A stretch of 64,000 nucleotides of DNA from NCBI GenBank assembly GCA_029204225.1, contig CM055095.1, positions 39,732,141 through 39,796,140 on the forward strand, written 5' to 3'. A model generated the notes under the pieces. It saw only the letters and a program-made list of their open reading frames with translations. It was not told the origin of the DNA and ran no database searches. Source of the stretch: Diphasiastrum complanatum. Taxonomy: Eukaryota > Streptophyta > Lycopodiopsida > Lycopodiales > Lycopodiaceae. The number at the start of each line of letters is the position of its first letter. The first letter of the stretch is position 1. The position numbers and the translations under genes were made by a program. Below are positions 47,267 to 58,694 of the stretch, one piece after another.

Positions 47267-48282
47267 AATGCTTTGACTTTTTCACATGCCATTGATAAAC
47301 CATAATCTGCAGTCTGACTTTCTTTGGACCTGTCAAAAACTGCCACATGGCAGGCAGACGCGGATTGACGCGCGTTTTTTTTTTGTCAATTTAAAAAAAA
47401 AAAAACCAGTGACGTTTTCTGCTTTTTAAAGAGCCACAAAAAGGGGCATAATCATCACAAAGAATCCATTACATAGTTGTATTGATTTTTCATTTGCAGC
47501 TTTAGCAACAATATGCTCCAACCTATTATGTGATTGTTGGTTTTTCATTTGCAAGTTTAGCAACAACATAGGCTAAATGTTTGTCTATAGAAATAAAATA
47601 CTTCTACAATAAGTGAGCTAATCAATGACACAAGCGTAGTGTAGCATTTTGAAGAGTGTCACTTGGCTCCTAGTGTCAATCACTACGAGAGGTTACATTA
47701 GTTTTAAAAAAAGAAAATGCAACTACATCCGGGAGTTTGCCAATCCCACTGAGAACTTAATTTGCCCTACTAGGCTTGCTAGATTATCTAGCAGAATCGG
47801 GTGACCATGTTAGATTCCACTTTATGTGAATAATGCCATAACTTTGGTAAGTTTCTTAACATTGGACAACCACAATGCTACTAATGTGTCAATGTCTAAC
47901 TCCGATACACTAAAAAAAATCAGTGTGGAAATTTTATGGACTTCATTGATCATTTGCTTGTATCTCAAGAAATACATAGAAAAAATATTGAACACTTAGA
48001 ATTGCAAAATTTTAGTTCTACCGACTAAATTATCCCTCAAAAGGTCTTTTACCACTTTTATTCATCCACTTCCACTAACGCAAAGTTTGCATAAATTGCA
48101 CTTTAGGCCTCAAGCCTATGTCAAATGTAGATCTCCCTACATTCACATGTTTTCAAATGGGCATTCAAGCTTTTCAAATGAGCCACATGTGCCAAAATAT
48201 GCTAAATACAATACAATTTATGCCAATTCATAGCAACTTTGGAGACCTATTGGTGACACCATAGTTTGGGCCCCTTCACATA
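47267..48282. other. no gene; 3' flank of MITE copy 1 resembles the flank of copy 2
   Basis: The first ~200 bp has 'TTTTCTGCTTTTTAA' then 'GGGCATAAT', also found at 48600-48645 after MITE copy 2, so the repeat unit is longer than the palindrome. The remainder (47500-48280) is AT-rich with no signal. Confidence 0.5.
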
Positions 48283-48443
48283 TGGATAACGTAATATGGA
48301 AGGAGCCGGGCAGAAGCCATTCTGCCCGGTAAGGATTTCCAAAAAAAATTGGGCGAGGCCCAGAGGGGCCGAGCCTAAATTATTTTGGAAAGCCGAACCG
48401 GGCAGAATGGCCTTTGCCTGGCTCCTTCCATTGCGTAATGGAT
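48283..48443. mobile_element. palindromic foldback MITE, copy 2
   Basis: Arms GGAAGGAGCCGGGCAGAAGC / CCTGGCTCCTTCC and CCATTCTGCCCGGT / CCGGGCAGAATGG pair around a centre containing GGGCGAGGCCCAGAGGGGCC. The outer right end TCCATTGCGTAATGGAT matches copy 1. Arms are less perfect than in copy 1. Confidence 0.75.
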
Positions 48444-48955
48444 ACCTGAAATTTTCTCAGAAGCACGAAGCATAATAGGCAGGTTTGACTTTGATTGACC
48501 AACACAAATGTGCCACATAGTAGTTGTACGGAATCCGTACGGACGGCCACAGATAGGCAGAAAACAAAAAAGCTGAATCTACCTTTGAAAAAAACGCATG
48601 CATTTTCTGCTTTTTAATTTATTAGAAAATGGGCATAATATGCAACAGGTATCCTTTACGTATTTGGAAGGACCCTAAAGTTTGACTTGTTATAATATCC
48701 CCTTTCCAATTTATTGGAAGGAGAAAATTCTACCTCACCATTAAGAAAATTAAATTTTATATTCCTCGTCACCATAAAGTATGCTCAAAGTTCCTTTGTA
48801 CATCACATCTCTCTATCTTCCTCCCATTACATCTCACCATAAAATCTACTAAAAGTTTCTTTGTATCATCACGTCTCTCTATCTTCCTCCCATTTGGCAT
48901 TCCATCTCCTTTTTTATCTCGAATGAGCATAAATCCTTTACACAATATTATCACA

Positions 48956-48960
<5 letters not shown>

Positions 48961-49042
<82 letters not shown>
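48961..49042. repeat. (TC)n microsatellite
   Basis: An uninterrupted TC run of about 82 bp. Unlike the TC runs in the TR-GAG LTRs, its flanks (CACAAAGTC and AACTCACATT) show no LTR similarity, so it arose separately. Confidence 0.9.
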
Positions 49043-49045
<3 letters not shown>

Positions 49046-49652
49046 TCACATTAACATTATTGCTAATAATTTTCAACCGTTGGATCCATCAAATTTTGTA
49101 GACAGGATTGAGAGCTACAAAAAACTTCAAATTTGAAGTTCTGAAAGAGAAAAAATAGCCTTTTTTTCATTAACAATTTTCACTTTGAAAGTGAGTTGGG
49201 TCGCAACCCAAGATCATTTTATGGAATTGGATCTTAATTGATCTGAAATTCTTCACACTGTGTCGGGTAGGAGGAACTAGCAATGTCCTCAACATTGGAG
49301 TAGTGTGGGAGAGTGAACCCTACCAATCAAGCACAAGCGATACGAGGATGAAGCGGTAGTGGTAGATGGAGGATCAAGGTCAATCTAATCTCCACTACCT
49401 TATATGAAAAATGGGGTCTACAAGGGCTAAAGTCGACGATTAAATTAGCTGACCAGTCTTGTGTAAGCCCAAAAGGTGTAGTTGAAGATATTCCAATACA
49501 TAAGAGGGCCAACCTCCTTGTATTGAAATGAAAGTGAAAGGTTCAAATAACTCGAAACTACCACTATATATAGTGGACTTTAGGGATTTGGCCTCAAATT
49601 CTATTGGCCAATATCCACCTCCCTAACTATTTGAAATTCAAAAATTGGGAGG
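49043..49652. other. no gene recognised; possible Gypsy protease scrap
   Basis: Near 49415-49500 the plus strand reads TRAKVDD then KLADQSCVSPKGVVEDIPI in one frame, resembling the protease segment KLADQSYVKPKGVVANIPV at 28.9 kb. This is a short relic of the same gag-pro family. The rest is unassigned. Confidence 0.5.
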
Positions 49653-50822
49653 TGTGGGAGCAGACAGTGATATCACTCTATGGGCGGAAATAGATATCAG
49701 CTCTGATACCACTTCTATTAGAAGAAAAACAAATTGTTATAACCAGCAGGATCGTGGATTACTTCGGGAATGGAGTTGCGAGCAGTTCTTTGTGTGTTGC
49801 AAAAACAATTAGGCGTCTGAGACAACTATGCAATCTCTGATACTGATAACCTGATATTAAGAGAATGCAAAATCAATTTAGGCGTCGTAGATAGCCATAC
49901 AATTCTCTGATAATGGTGTTTGTGTAAAAGAGTTATCATTCAACAAGAATGCAATGAAGTAGAACAATAGCGAATCTGTATAATGAAAGGTTGTAAAAAC
50001 AACAATCATACCACAATACAATTGTGCTGATAAGCCCGTGATCCTACATACATATCCAAGAACAATTGCTAAGGTTCTAAAATAGTTCTCTCTCTATGAG
50101 GACATGTATATATATACATATCAGCTGAAGAATCTTGTACTAGCTTAACTTTACAACTACAAGATTGATAACAGTTGTAAAACTGATCAGTGGATCAGTT
50201 CGTTGATGGAGTGTGAAGGCTTTTTGGTCTGATAGCGACAATTTGTGTATTTTTGGCAAACTAGAAATGCGATACCCTATGGCCTTTTGGCCTTTGCCTT
50301 TACTTGAGGGCAGCCTTCAGGATTTGTAAGACACTTTCGGTGTTTGGAAGACACCTTGGGAATTTGTAGGACATTGTCTTTACCTGTAGGACACCTCCGG
50401 CTTTTTGAAGGGCAAGTGTCGCAATTTTCGCCTGTGTAAAAACCTGTGTAAAACTGCAGTGTTGGGTTTTTCTCTTGTGTAGAAACACGTATAAAACTGC
50501 AGTGTCGTCTGTCAGAAACTGTATGTAAAAATGCAGTGTCACATTTTTCGCCCTAATTGTCGCCTGTCAAAAACCCTGTGTAAGAACACAGTGTCGAGTT
50601 TGTCGCATTTTTTGGCTGTCATAAAACCCGTGTAAAAACACAGTGTCGAGTTTCTCACATTTTTCAGCTGGGGAGTAAAAAACCAGACTGTAGCGACAAT
50701 CAGTTCAAAAATGCAGACTGTTTAAAAATAGTTCATTTTCTATAGGTTACATTTGAGAGAGTAAAAATTAGAGAACGAAGGAGGGTTGTTGGGATGAGTA
50801 GGAGTTACATTAAATTCCAACA
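49653..50822 (-). repeat. Copia 3' LTR (1170 bp)
   Basis: On the minus strand it starts TGTTGGAATTTAATG at 50822 and ends CTCCCACA at 49653. It contains internal repeats: GTGTAAAA..C..CAGTGTCG phrases recur every 40-60 bp between 50430 and 50660, and 'AGGACACCT..GG' phrases recur at 50300-50410. A TATATATACATATC stretch lies near 50108. Confidence 0.8.
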
Positions 50823-50835
50823 CTCCCCCTTAAGC
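50823..50835 (-). other. Copia polypurine tract
   Basis: On the minus strand TTAAGGGGGAG lies immediately before the LTR start TGTTGG; it would prime plus-strand DNA synthesis. Confidence 0.8.
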
Positions 50836-50869
50836 TAACTGCTATGAATCTGATCTTCAATTGAGATTT

Positions 50870-51525
50870 AACAAACCTACTAAAGTAGAATGCTTATCTC
50901 TAGACAATGGCTTTGCCAAAATATCAGCCAACATAATGTCTGTATGACAGTAACTTAGTACAACATCTTTACTCTGAACTTTCTCTCTAAGGAAATGGAA
51001 TTGAACAACTATATGCTTAGTTCTATTCTAAGTTCATGGGTTCAGAGATAGAGCTATGCAGCTTTTTTGTCGCACTAGAGTATTGTTGGACTGATCTGTG
51101 GGAATTGCAGATCCTACAACAGCCTCTTTAGCCAGATTATCTCCTTCACGGCTGATGTAGCTGCAACATATTCAGATTATGTGGATGACAGAGAAATGCA
51201 TTTCTCCTTTCTGTTGTTCCATGAGATGGGTCCTCCTGCAAGGAAACAAATGTTGGTATCCAAGTCTCTTGCCCAATCTGAATCTGAATAAGTGGTCAAT
51301 GTGAGTGCAACATCTATATTGCCATCATAGTCAAAGCGTAGTGCTTTGTAGCTTGAATGTACCTCAACATTCTTTGCAGAGCTTTCCAGTGCTGTAGGCC
51401 TGAATTGGACATGTACTGAGACAATGTGCTTACTTCATATGCTAGATCAGGTCATGTGCAGACCATAGAATATCTAATAGATCCTATGACAGACTGATAA
51501 GAATAGCTGCACATTTCGTGCTGAT
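50870..51525 (-). pseudogene. Copia RNase H region, badly broken
   Basis: Frames on the minus strand give YQSVIGSIRYSMVCT, VSTLSQYMSNSGLQHWKAL and MLRYIQATKHYAL before frameshifts blur the RNase H catalytic part. The order matches the Copia remnant at 18.5-19.0 kb (HSIIGSLMYAMICTRLD, SLSQYMTNPAITHWKALI). Confidence 0.65.
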
Positions 51526-52461
51526 CTACTTGAGTTTTGGGGCACATGTCTTTGGACAACTTAGCTGCAGAAGGAGCTCAGTCATCTCAAACTCTAATGA
51601 AAGCAGAGATTTGGTTTCCTGTAATAACTTATTTGAATTGATGATAATTAAAGAATCATCAATATATAATGCTATTATGACATAGCTTGACCCTTTACGC
51701 CTGAGATATACATTGCAGTATGCAGAGCAAGAAGTAAAATTGTGCTGCAACAAGAAGTGATTAATTCTGTCATACCAGGCCCTAGGAGATTGCTTAAGAC
51801 CATATAAAGCCTTATGCAATTTACATACCAGATGCTCCTTGCCTTGAAGGATATAACCTTTTGGTTGATAGATGAATATATCTTCTTGTATAAATCCATG
51901 TAGGAATGTTGTCTGGACACCCATCTAGTGAATGTCCAGATCTTCTGCAGCTGCTATAGCCAGTAAGGTACAAATAGACTGATGCTTTACCACTGGACTG
52001 AAGGTCTCAGTGTAGTCTATCCCATATACTTGTTCAAAGCCTTTAACCACCAGGCTAGCTTTCCATCTGGATATGGATCCATCTGGCTTAAGCTTCAGCT
52101 TCAAGATCCACTTGGAATCAATTGGTTTTACACTAGTAGGAGGATTGACAAGACTCCAGGTCTTGTTCTTCATTAGAGACTGATACTCAACATCCATAGC
52201 AGCCTTCCAATTGTCTGCATTGGACATTGACAGAGCTTCTGCAATTTTGACAGGTTCATCGTGACTAATGAACGCCTGAGGGACAAAACGATCAGGTTGT
52301 TGTCGTTGTCTTGTAGACCTTCGAGCTGCAGGTGCTTGAGTGGATGATTCTCCTTGATGAATGATTGGGATCGTGGCATCTTGTGGCTGAACAATCGTGG
52401 GTCTAGGCCCATCGATGGTAAGCGGAGCTGTTGGGACAAACTCCTTTTTCTGAACAGTCAT
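51526..52461 (-). pseudogene. Copia reverse transcriptase
   Basis: The minus frame 52461-51925 has the linker (ARRSTRQRQQPDRF), then WKAAMDVEYQSLMKNKTWSL, then KWILKLKLKPDGSISRWKA and YTETFSPVV. One stop (TAG, where the text reads DIH-stop-MGVQTTFLHG; the usual motif is 'QMDV.TAFLHG') separates it from 51924-51526. That frame carries KGYILQGKEHLVCKLHKALY, GLKQSPRAWY and the catalytic LYIDDSLI, where YVDD is more usual. The domain order is complete up to the RT thumb. Confidence 0.85.
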
Positions 52462-52464
52462 AGG

Positions 52465-53330
52465 TCATTGCCTAACAATGGATGGTGGAGCTGCTATGGC
52501 ATACTCTTTCATTGGTTGCTTCTGCTTGAAATCGTGATACTTGTCTTCAAGAAAGACAACATCACGGCTGACTAAGATCTGATCTGAATCAACATCATAG
52601 ATGAGATATGCTTTATGCGACGTTGAGTAGCTGATGAAGATGTTCTTACAACTTACTGGGTCCAGCTTCTTCCTCAGATCAGATGGCATTTGTGCATAGC
52701 AGAGACATCCGAAAACACGTAGATGTTTCAAGCTTGGTTTGTATCTGTAGTAGGTTTCAAACGATGTCTTGGAATCAACTGCTTTAGTGCCGGAGTAGTT
52801 CTGCAGATAACAGGCCATATAGATTGCTTCTTCCTAGAATGTTTGAGGTAAATGGGCATTGGCTATCATGGATCGTGCAGCTTCCAACAGTGTGCAGTTC
52901 TTCCGCTCAACTATCCATTTTGTTGAGGAGTGTAGCTTGTAGTAAACTGATGATGCATGCCACATGACGACAAATAGTCCTTCATCTCATTTGATAGGTA
53001 CTCTCCCCCTCAATAAAACTGTAGGGCCTTGATTTTCTGACCAGTCTGATTCTCAGCATATTGCTTGAATTCTTTGAAGCAATTGAATGCTTCTAATTTG
53101 TTCTTAATGAACATTACATTGGTAAAATGGGAGTAGTCATCAATGGATGTAATAAAGTATAGAGCTTTACCCAAGGAAGGTATGCTCATAGGACCACATA
53201 AGTCACTGTGTATTAGTGACAAAATGGACTTGGCTCTTCCGGCCTGTCCTCTTGGAAATCCGGTTCTAGGTTGTTTGCCTAGTAAGCAACTTTCACATAC
53301 AGATTAATTAGTTGTAGTAACAACATTTAT
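52465..53330 (-). pseudogene. Copia integrase
   Basis: The minus frame 53222-53010 starts at the catalytic core, SLIHSDLCGPMSIPSLGKAL and FITSIDDYSHFT, and reaches KALQFY before a stop where 'RSDNGGE' is expected (the text reads FY-stop-GGEYLSNEMKDYL). Further shifts give TSYTPQQNG. The frame 52818-52465 has SLKHLRVFGCLCYAQMP and the C-terminal DSDQILVSRDVVFLE. At least three lesions. Confidence 0.8.
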
Positions 53331-53889
53331 ATTCATGTCCTTGACCATTTTGTTAAAAGATTGAACACATGTTTAGATGTCCTAATCTCCGATGCCATAA
53401 ATTAGCATCTGAACAACTCACAGAAAGTGCAACATCGTGACTTAGTATGTACACATTTTCTTCTTTATAAGCAGAAAGGATTTTCTTTGAATTCTCATCT
53501 AAAATAGTACATCGCCTAGTAGTAAACAAAGCTTTATAGCCTTGATCAGTGATTTTTCTAATAGAAAATAAGTTCTTTGTTAATTTGGGTACATAGAGTA
53601 CACCATTAAGCTGTCTAGTGATGCCATCAGAGAATTGTAGTCGAATAGAGCCTTGGCCTTCGACTTGATGTGAACTGGAGTCATCAAAAAAGATGTACTT
53701 TGATTCTGTAGCTGCGAGTATAGAGAAGAGGTCCTTGCATGGCGTCATGTGCTGAGAGGCACCTGAATCGAAATACCATTGATGGGCATCTCTATTGGGT
53801 TGACCTTGTACCATGAACGCTCTCTCATCTTCTTGCGAATCTCTGACTGTGTCAGAATTGCCTTGTTGCTGTTGCTGCATCTTCTTCAT
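53331..53889 (-). pseudogene. Copia protease and gag-pre-integrase
   Basis: The minus frame 53889-53353 carries the intact protease active site WYFDSGASQHMT, then LYVPKLTKNLFSIRKITDQG, and ends with LWHRRLGHLNMCSIF of the gag-pre-integrase domain. Confidence 0.85.
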
Positions 53890-54679
53890 GGCTTTATTAT
53901 GCTTGAGGACACGACAGTCCTTGATATCATGGTTGGTTCTTTTGCAATACCTACAAAATAGCTTGGTCTTCGATGATGATTGGCTGTGCTACTGTTGTTG
54001 TGGTTGCAAAGCTGCTGGCTATTCTGCCTTTGTCTTCTTGTCCTTGAGGCCTTTCTTCTTCTTGGACTACTGCTTGGTTAAGTAGAGTGCCATGGATTTG
54101 GTACTCATTGACGTAGACTAGCTTTTCCTCCTTACTTCTTCCTACAACAGACTTGCTGTCAATTTTTGTAGAGATAGCGCAGGAGTGTTGCTAAAAAGCA
54201 ATACTAAATTGTCATAGGAGGATGGAAGACTGGCAAGAAGAGACATGGTAGAGTCTTCTTCTGATATAGGTGATTCTATTGCAACTAGTTGATTTAGCAA
54301 CTGTTTAAGCTCGTTCAGATGGTCACTTACTAAGGTGCTTTGGCTCATTCTGAGTGTCAGCATCTTCTTCTTTCTCAAGAAGAGGCGAGTGGACACATCT
54401 GAGGTCTTGTAGATGCTTGTAAGGATATTCCATGCTTATTTGGAGGTGGTGTTGTTTGACACGTGAGCAATCTGAGTGTCTTTCAAATTCAGGGATACAA
54501 TGGTAAGTGCTTTGCCATCCTTTGCTTCCCATGCTGGAAGCATTTTAGGTTTTGTCAGCTTGGGTATTGAACCATTTACGTAACCCCGCAGCTCTTTTTC
54601 GATTAGGATCATCCTCATCTTGAACTCTCACATGTGGAAGTCATCTCCGTTGAATTTGTTGATCAAGCGGACCTTCCAT
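53890..54679 (-). pseudogene. Copia gag (UBN2) and zinc knuckle
   Basis: Starts at ATG 54679 (MEGPLDQQI...), about 90 bp after the primer-binding site. Frames on the minus strand give RMILIEKELRGYVNGS, KALTIVSLNLKDTQIAHVSN, LKQLLNQLVAIESPIS and LLASLPSSYDNLVLLF. They are followed by a lysine-rich part and the knuckle CRYCKRTNHDIKDC (C-x2-C-x4-H-x4-C, intact) near 53950-53905. Several frameshifts. The same gag lineage occurs at 9.6-10.2 kb. Confidence 0.8.
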
Positions 54680-54771
54680 AATGGTCGTGTAGCAGAGATG
54701 AAACACAAACAAAAAAAATAGTTCTATAGAGTTAGAATAAGTCCTAGGCTCTAGTAATCCAATGAACCTTG

Positions 54772-54783
54772 GCTCTGATACCA
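54772..54783 (-). other. Copia primer-binding site
   Basis: TGGTATCAGAGC on the minus strand, complementary to the 3' end of initiator methionine tRNA, four bases inside the 5' LTR end. Confidence 0.85.
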
Positions 54784-54845
54784 CTCTTGTGGGAGTAGGC
54801 ACTGATATTGCTCTATGGGCGAAAATAGATATCAGCTCTGATACC

Positions 54846-55763
54846 TGTTGCGTCGGCACCTCAAAGGGCGCTGGGACTTGAGCGGTTTCCCCAACACACG
54901 CTTAAGTCTAACATTCATCCATCATGCACTTACGTAAAAGCCAACTCAGAAATGTAACAAGCTTAACCATTTAGACTTAAGAAAACTGGAATCCCAACCA
55001 ACCCGAAATCCAACTCAGAATCCGTCCCCAAAAGATAACCAAAGGCAAAGACAAGCCACACATGAAACCCAAGGCATAGTGGTCGCCAAACTGACTAATT
55101 GGCATAGCGGCAAGCCCCATGTCGAGGACAGGGACCCTTAGGCACCGTCGACGCAAAAAGGTTGTAGTAAGGGTCCTTCCACTTGGGCCAGTCTCAGAGG
55201 CAAAACAGAAATGGTAATCATCCCCAAGGATCAACTTTATTAGATTTGGAAGAGGTTACATTCATACATAGACTGACCGGTCTCGGGGCCACCAACACAT
55301 GCTGGGCATTGTGCCTGGCTCGTGCTAGTAGAGGGAGCTGAGACCTGGCGACTGGATTCCTGGCGCTGGTTGAGCTACCCAAATTTCTGTCTATCGGACT
55401 CCCCCTATAGTTCTGTTGTGATTTGGTGCACCCCCTCTGTTCTGAAACATAGTGCTTTTTGGTAAAGCACGCTTTTTAGGACTTAGTTTTTATTTTGTTG
55501 ATTAAGCCTGGCAAGCTTGGCAGAATCAGTCTGGCTCCCGGACATGGGTCCCAGGAGCCGTCCCGACGGCAAAATCAACTTGCTTCCTGACTAGGCCATG
55601 ACTCGAGCTCCAGAGCTAGCTCATGACTTGTGACTACTTGACTAGCTCGCCACAGGTCGGAGGCTCAGTCCTTGACATTCTAACTTGCTCTGGGACCTTA
55701 GGGAGCGTCACCTCTTAGAGTCTTACAGGGCACGCTGGGTGCACCTGAGTCAGCTTTACAACA
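54846..55763 (-). repeat. Gypsy 3' LTR (918 bp)
   Basis: On the minus strand starts TGTTGTAAAGCTGACTC and ends GCCGACGCAACA. Begins inside the Copia 5' LTR; the five bases before it are ATACC, the expected target duplication. Confidence 0.85.
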
Positions 55764-55775
55764 TCCTCCCCTTGT
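55764..55775 (-). other. Gypsy polypurine tract
   Basis: On the minus strand ACAAGGGGAGGA immediately precedes TGTTGTAAAG. Confidence 0.8.
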
Positions 55776-56004
55776 TTGAAAAAGTTGATGTCCTCATCAG
55801 GGCCAAACTAGACCTAGGATGTATGGCACGGGCTTAATTCACCAGCCTTAACAACTTTGAGTTAAAAAATACATTGGTAGTAGCACAGAAAAAGTGTAGA
55901 TAAAGTTCACTTACGTAAAGCCTGTGTAAAGCTGCAAGTGATTTATTGACTAACTTAAGAAAGATACCTAGAAGTTCCTTGAACTTCAGAATGGCCATGA
56001 ATGT

Positions 56005-56635
56005 TTATGTAGGAGGCATGCCGCCAGGTAGTGCTTTGTGTGCCGATCTGGAAAAACGGCTATTGCGTTGGTTCTTCTGCAGATAATCTGCTAGTACTTC
56101 AGGGGCTCCCTCCTTAAGTTTGTCTTCGTACTCCCAAAAGAATGAGTGGATCCCGTAGCCACTTCACTAGATATTCACGTTGAACGCCAGTTCGCTTTCT
56201 ATGTGTCAATATTTGTTCTGGTACAAGCTGCCTTTTGTTATCATCAAGTGTCGTTGGTGGGTGACGGAGTTCGCGTTGCCGATCAAATCGCTCATCTGGT
56301 TTGTATCGTTTGAGTAATGAGATATGAAACACATTGTGTATATCCAAGCTGGATGGCAGCGCCAATCGGTAAGCCACTGGGTTGATCTTCTTGGTGATAT
56401 AATATGGTCCCGCATAAGGTTGAACGAACTTATGAGAGAAACCTTTTGGTAACGCAATGTTCTTTGTGTTCAGCCATACTTGATTACCTTCCTCAAATTC
56501 CAGTTCTCGTTGATGTGGGTTTACGTCAGCTGCCATACTCCTTTGTGACTGCTCTAAAAATGACTTCACCTCTGTCAACTTTGTGTGCCACTCATTGATG
56601 AATTCCTCCACAGTGGGTACTGGTGTTTCCTGCAC
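56005..56635 (-). pseudogene. Gypsy integrase C-terminus and chromodomain
   Basis: The minus frame 56635-56114 has EFEEGNQVWLNTKNIALP, then FVQPYAGPYYITKKINPVAY, LDIHNVFHISLLKRY and VPEQILTHRKRTG with EYLVKWL. After a one-base shift near 56145 the text continues HSFWEYEDKLKEGAPEVLA and DYLQKNQ, which completes a chromodomain (EYLVKW....WE....L......YL). Chromodomains target insertion to heterochromatin and place the element among the chromoviruses. Confidence 0.8.
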
Positions 56636-56788
56636 GCCTGTAAGAAAAGAGCTTGGAACAATCGGTAGTCGACCATTGTTTATCTCGAAGGTTGCCCTTC
56701 AAGTAGATCTGTTCACTTGGTTGTTATGTGCAAACTCGAGAATATCCAAGTAGTTGACCCAATCGAATTGGTCCCAAGCGACATAATT

Positions 56789-57538
56789 TCATAAATATTG
56801 TTCAATTTGTCGATTGACTCGTTCCGTTTGCCCATCTGTCTGAGGGTGATCTGCAGTGCTGAAATTCAGTCTAGTTCCCACAAGGCAAAATAGACAAGTC
56901 CAAAACTTTCCGACGAACTTGGTGTCTCGGTCAGAAATAATCGTTCTAGGCAGGCCGTGGTATTTGAAGACACATTTGAAAAATAACCTTGCCACTTCTT
57001 CAGCTGTCACTGAACTTTTAGTTGGCACCAGATGAACTTGCTTTGAAAAGCGGTCAACCACCACATAAATTGAGTCAAAGCCTTGGCACCGTGGTAGCTG
57101 AACAATAAAATCCATGCTCACTGAATCCCATGGGTATGTTGGTACCGGTAATGGTTGGAATAGTCCTGCTGGAGCTAGCGGTTCCACCTTCACTTGTTCA
57201 CATGTCGGGCATGTTTGCTCATAGGATTCAACGTCTGCCCACATACCTGGCCAATAGAAGCCTCTTTTGAGAAGTTCATACATGCGATTCACCCCTGGAT
57301 GTCCGGTGGCTAGTACGTCATGATGTTCTTGCAAGACTTTCTTCCTCAGGTTGATGTTGTCTGGGACATGTACTCTGCGTTGTTTATAAACAACCATTTG
57401 ATCTTTCCAAGTGAAATGTTTATGAAGCTTTTCCAGCTGGAATTTGATCATTAAGTCCTTCGCCAACGCATCTGCACCATAATTCTCCCTGATTTCTTGG
57501 AGTAGGACAATCACCTGAGTTGTCACCGTTGCCATCAA
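56789..57538 (-). pseudogene. Gypsy integrase zinc-binding and catalytic domains
   Basis: One open minus frame of 249 residues. An HHCC zinc-binding module, H-H-DVLATGHPGVNRMYELL with CPTCEQVK, is followed by the DDE core: DSVSMDFIVQLP (first Asp), ISDRDTKFVGKFW (second Asp) and ADHPQTDGQTERVNRQIE (Glu). All three catalytic acids are present. The frame ends at a stop near 56789 just before the C-terminal part. Confidence 0.85.
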
Positions 57539-57544
57539 GTGTTC

Positions 57545-57850
57545 CTATCTACTTAGTGCGTCCGCCACCACATTGTTCTTTCCCGCCGTGTGTACAATGT
57601 CTATATTGAATTTTGAGAGAAAGTTTTGCCATCGCATTTGCTTTGGCGTGAGCATACCTTGGGATGAGAAGTACTTGAGTGATACATTATTAGTGAACGC
57701 CTTAAAGGGTTTTTCTGCCACATAATGTCTCCAATGCTCCACTGCTTGAACTACTGTGACCATTTCTTTTTCATGAGTTGGCCATCGTCGCTCTACGTCA
57801 CTCAATTTCTTTGAAAAATATGCAACAGGTTTTTCGTCTTGCATCAACAC
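57545..57850 (-). pseudogene. Gypsy RNase H
   Basis: PVAYFSKKLSDVERRWPTHE (RNase H start), EMVTVVQAVEHWRHYV, FTNNVSLKYF (usually 'TDH.SL.Y', so the catalytic D-H pair is changed to N-N) and VADALSR at the end. It follows the RT on the same strand with one break between. Confidence 0.8.
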
Positions 57851-57899
57851 GGCCCCAATACCAAAGTTCGACGCGTCTGTATGTATTTTAAAAGGTTTG

Positions 57900-58694
57900 C
57901 TAAAGTCCGGTAAGAGAAGGATGGGTTCTTGAGTGATCCGTCACCGATGTCCATGTCATCTTCAGATGAGTCTTGGTTTGCTCCAATAGTGGTGCCACAA
58001 TTTTGCTAAATGCCTCAATAAATCTCCTGTAAAAGTTACATAAGCCCACAAAGGATTTGATGCCGTGAACAGTTTTAGGAGCCAGCAAATCCAAGATAGT
58101 CTTGAACTTTTTAGGATCCATCCAAATTCGTCCGTAGCCTATAACATGTCCAAGGAAATCAACTTCCTCTACCACAAATTCACATTTTTCTCTTTTCGCG
58201 AACAAGCTGTTCTTCCTCAGTCGTTGGAGGACAGTCCTTAAATGTTTAATGTGACCTTTGAGGCTACGACTAAACATCAAGATGTCGTCGATGTACACAA
58301 TGACAAATTCATCTAAGCAGTCTTGAAAAATGTTGTTCATCAACGTGCAAAAAGTGGCTGGTGCGTTTGTTAGACTGAACGGCATCACCCTGAATTCGTG
58401 GCTCCCATACCGTGTTCGAAAAGCCATTTTGTGCTCATCGCCTTTAGCTATTTGAATTTGGTGATATCCATATCTAAGATCTATTCGGCTAAAATATCTG
58501 GCGTGTTTGAGCTGGTCGAACAGGTCATCAATTCTAGGCATGGGATACTTGTTCTTAATGGTACCTTTGTTGAGCATGCGGTAATCCACACACATCCGCA
58601 GTGTCTTGTCCGCCTTTTCCACGAATAATACTGGCGCTCCAAAAGGCGAAGCACTAGGTCTAATGAATCCTTTGTCTATAAATTCACCAAGTTG
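57900..58694 (-). pseudogene. Gypsy reverse transcriptase
   Basis: The minus frame 58622-57900 carries [59 protein letters not shown] and the catalytic [13 protein letters not shown], then EVDFLGHVI and [10 protein letters not shown]. The YIDD box is intact. Just upstream (58694-58623) another frame reads [20 protein letters not shown], the normal RT entry, so a frameshift lies near 58622. Confidence 0.85.

Larger units (their letters stand above)
49653..54845 (-). mobile_element. Ty1/copia LTR retrotransposon with interrupted 5' LTR
   Basis: Minus-strand element: full 3' LTR at 49653-50822, polypurine tract 50823-50835, gag-pol 50870-54679, primer-binding site 54772-54783, and the first 58 bp (as read on plus) of the 5' LTR at 54788-54845. 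The 58 bp match 49653-49710 with about six differences. The 5' LTR then stops where a Gypsy LTR begins at 54846. Many stops make the element inactive. Confidence 0.85.
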
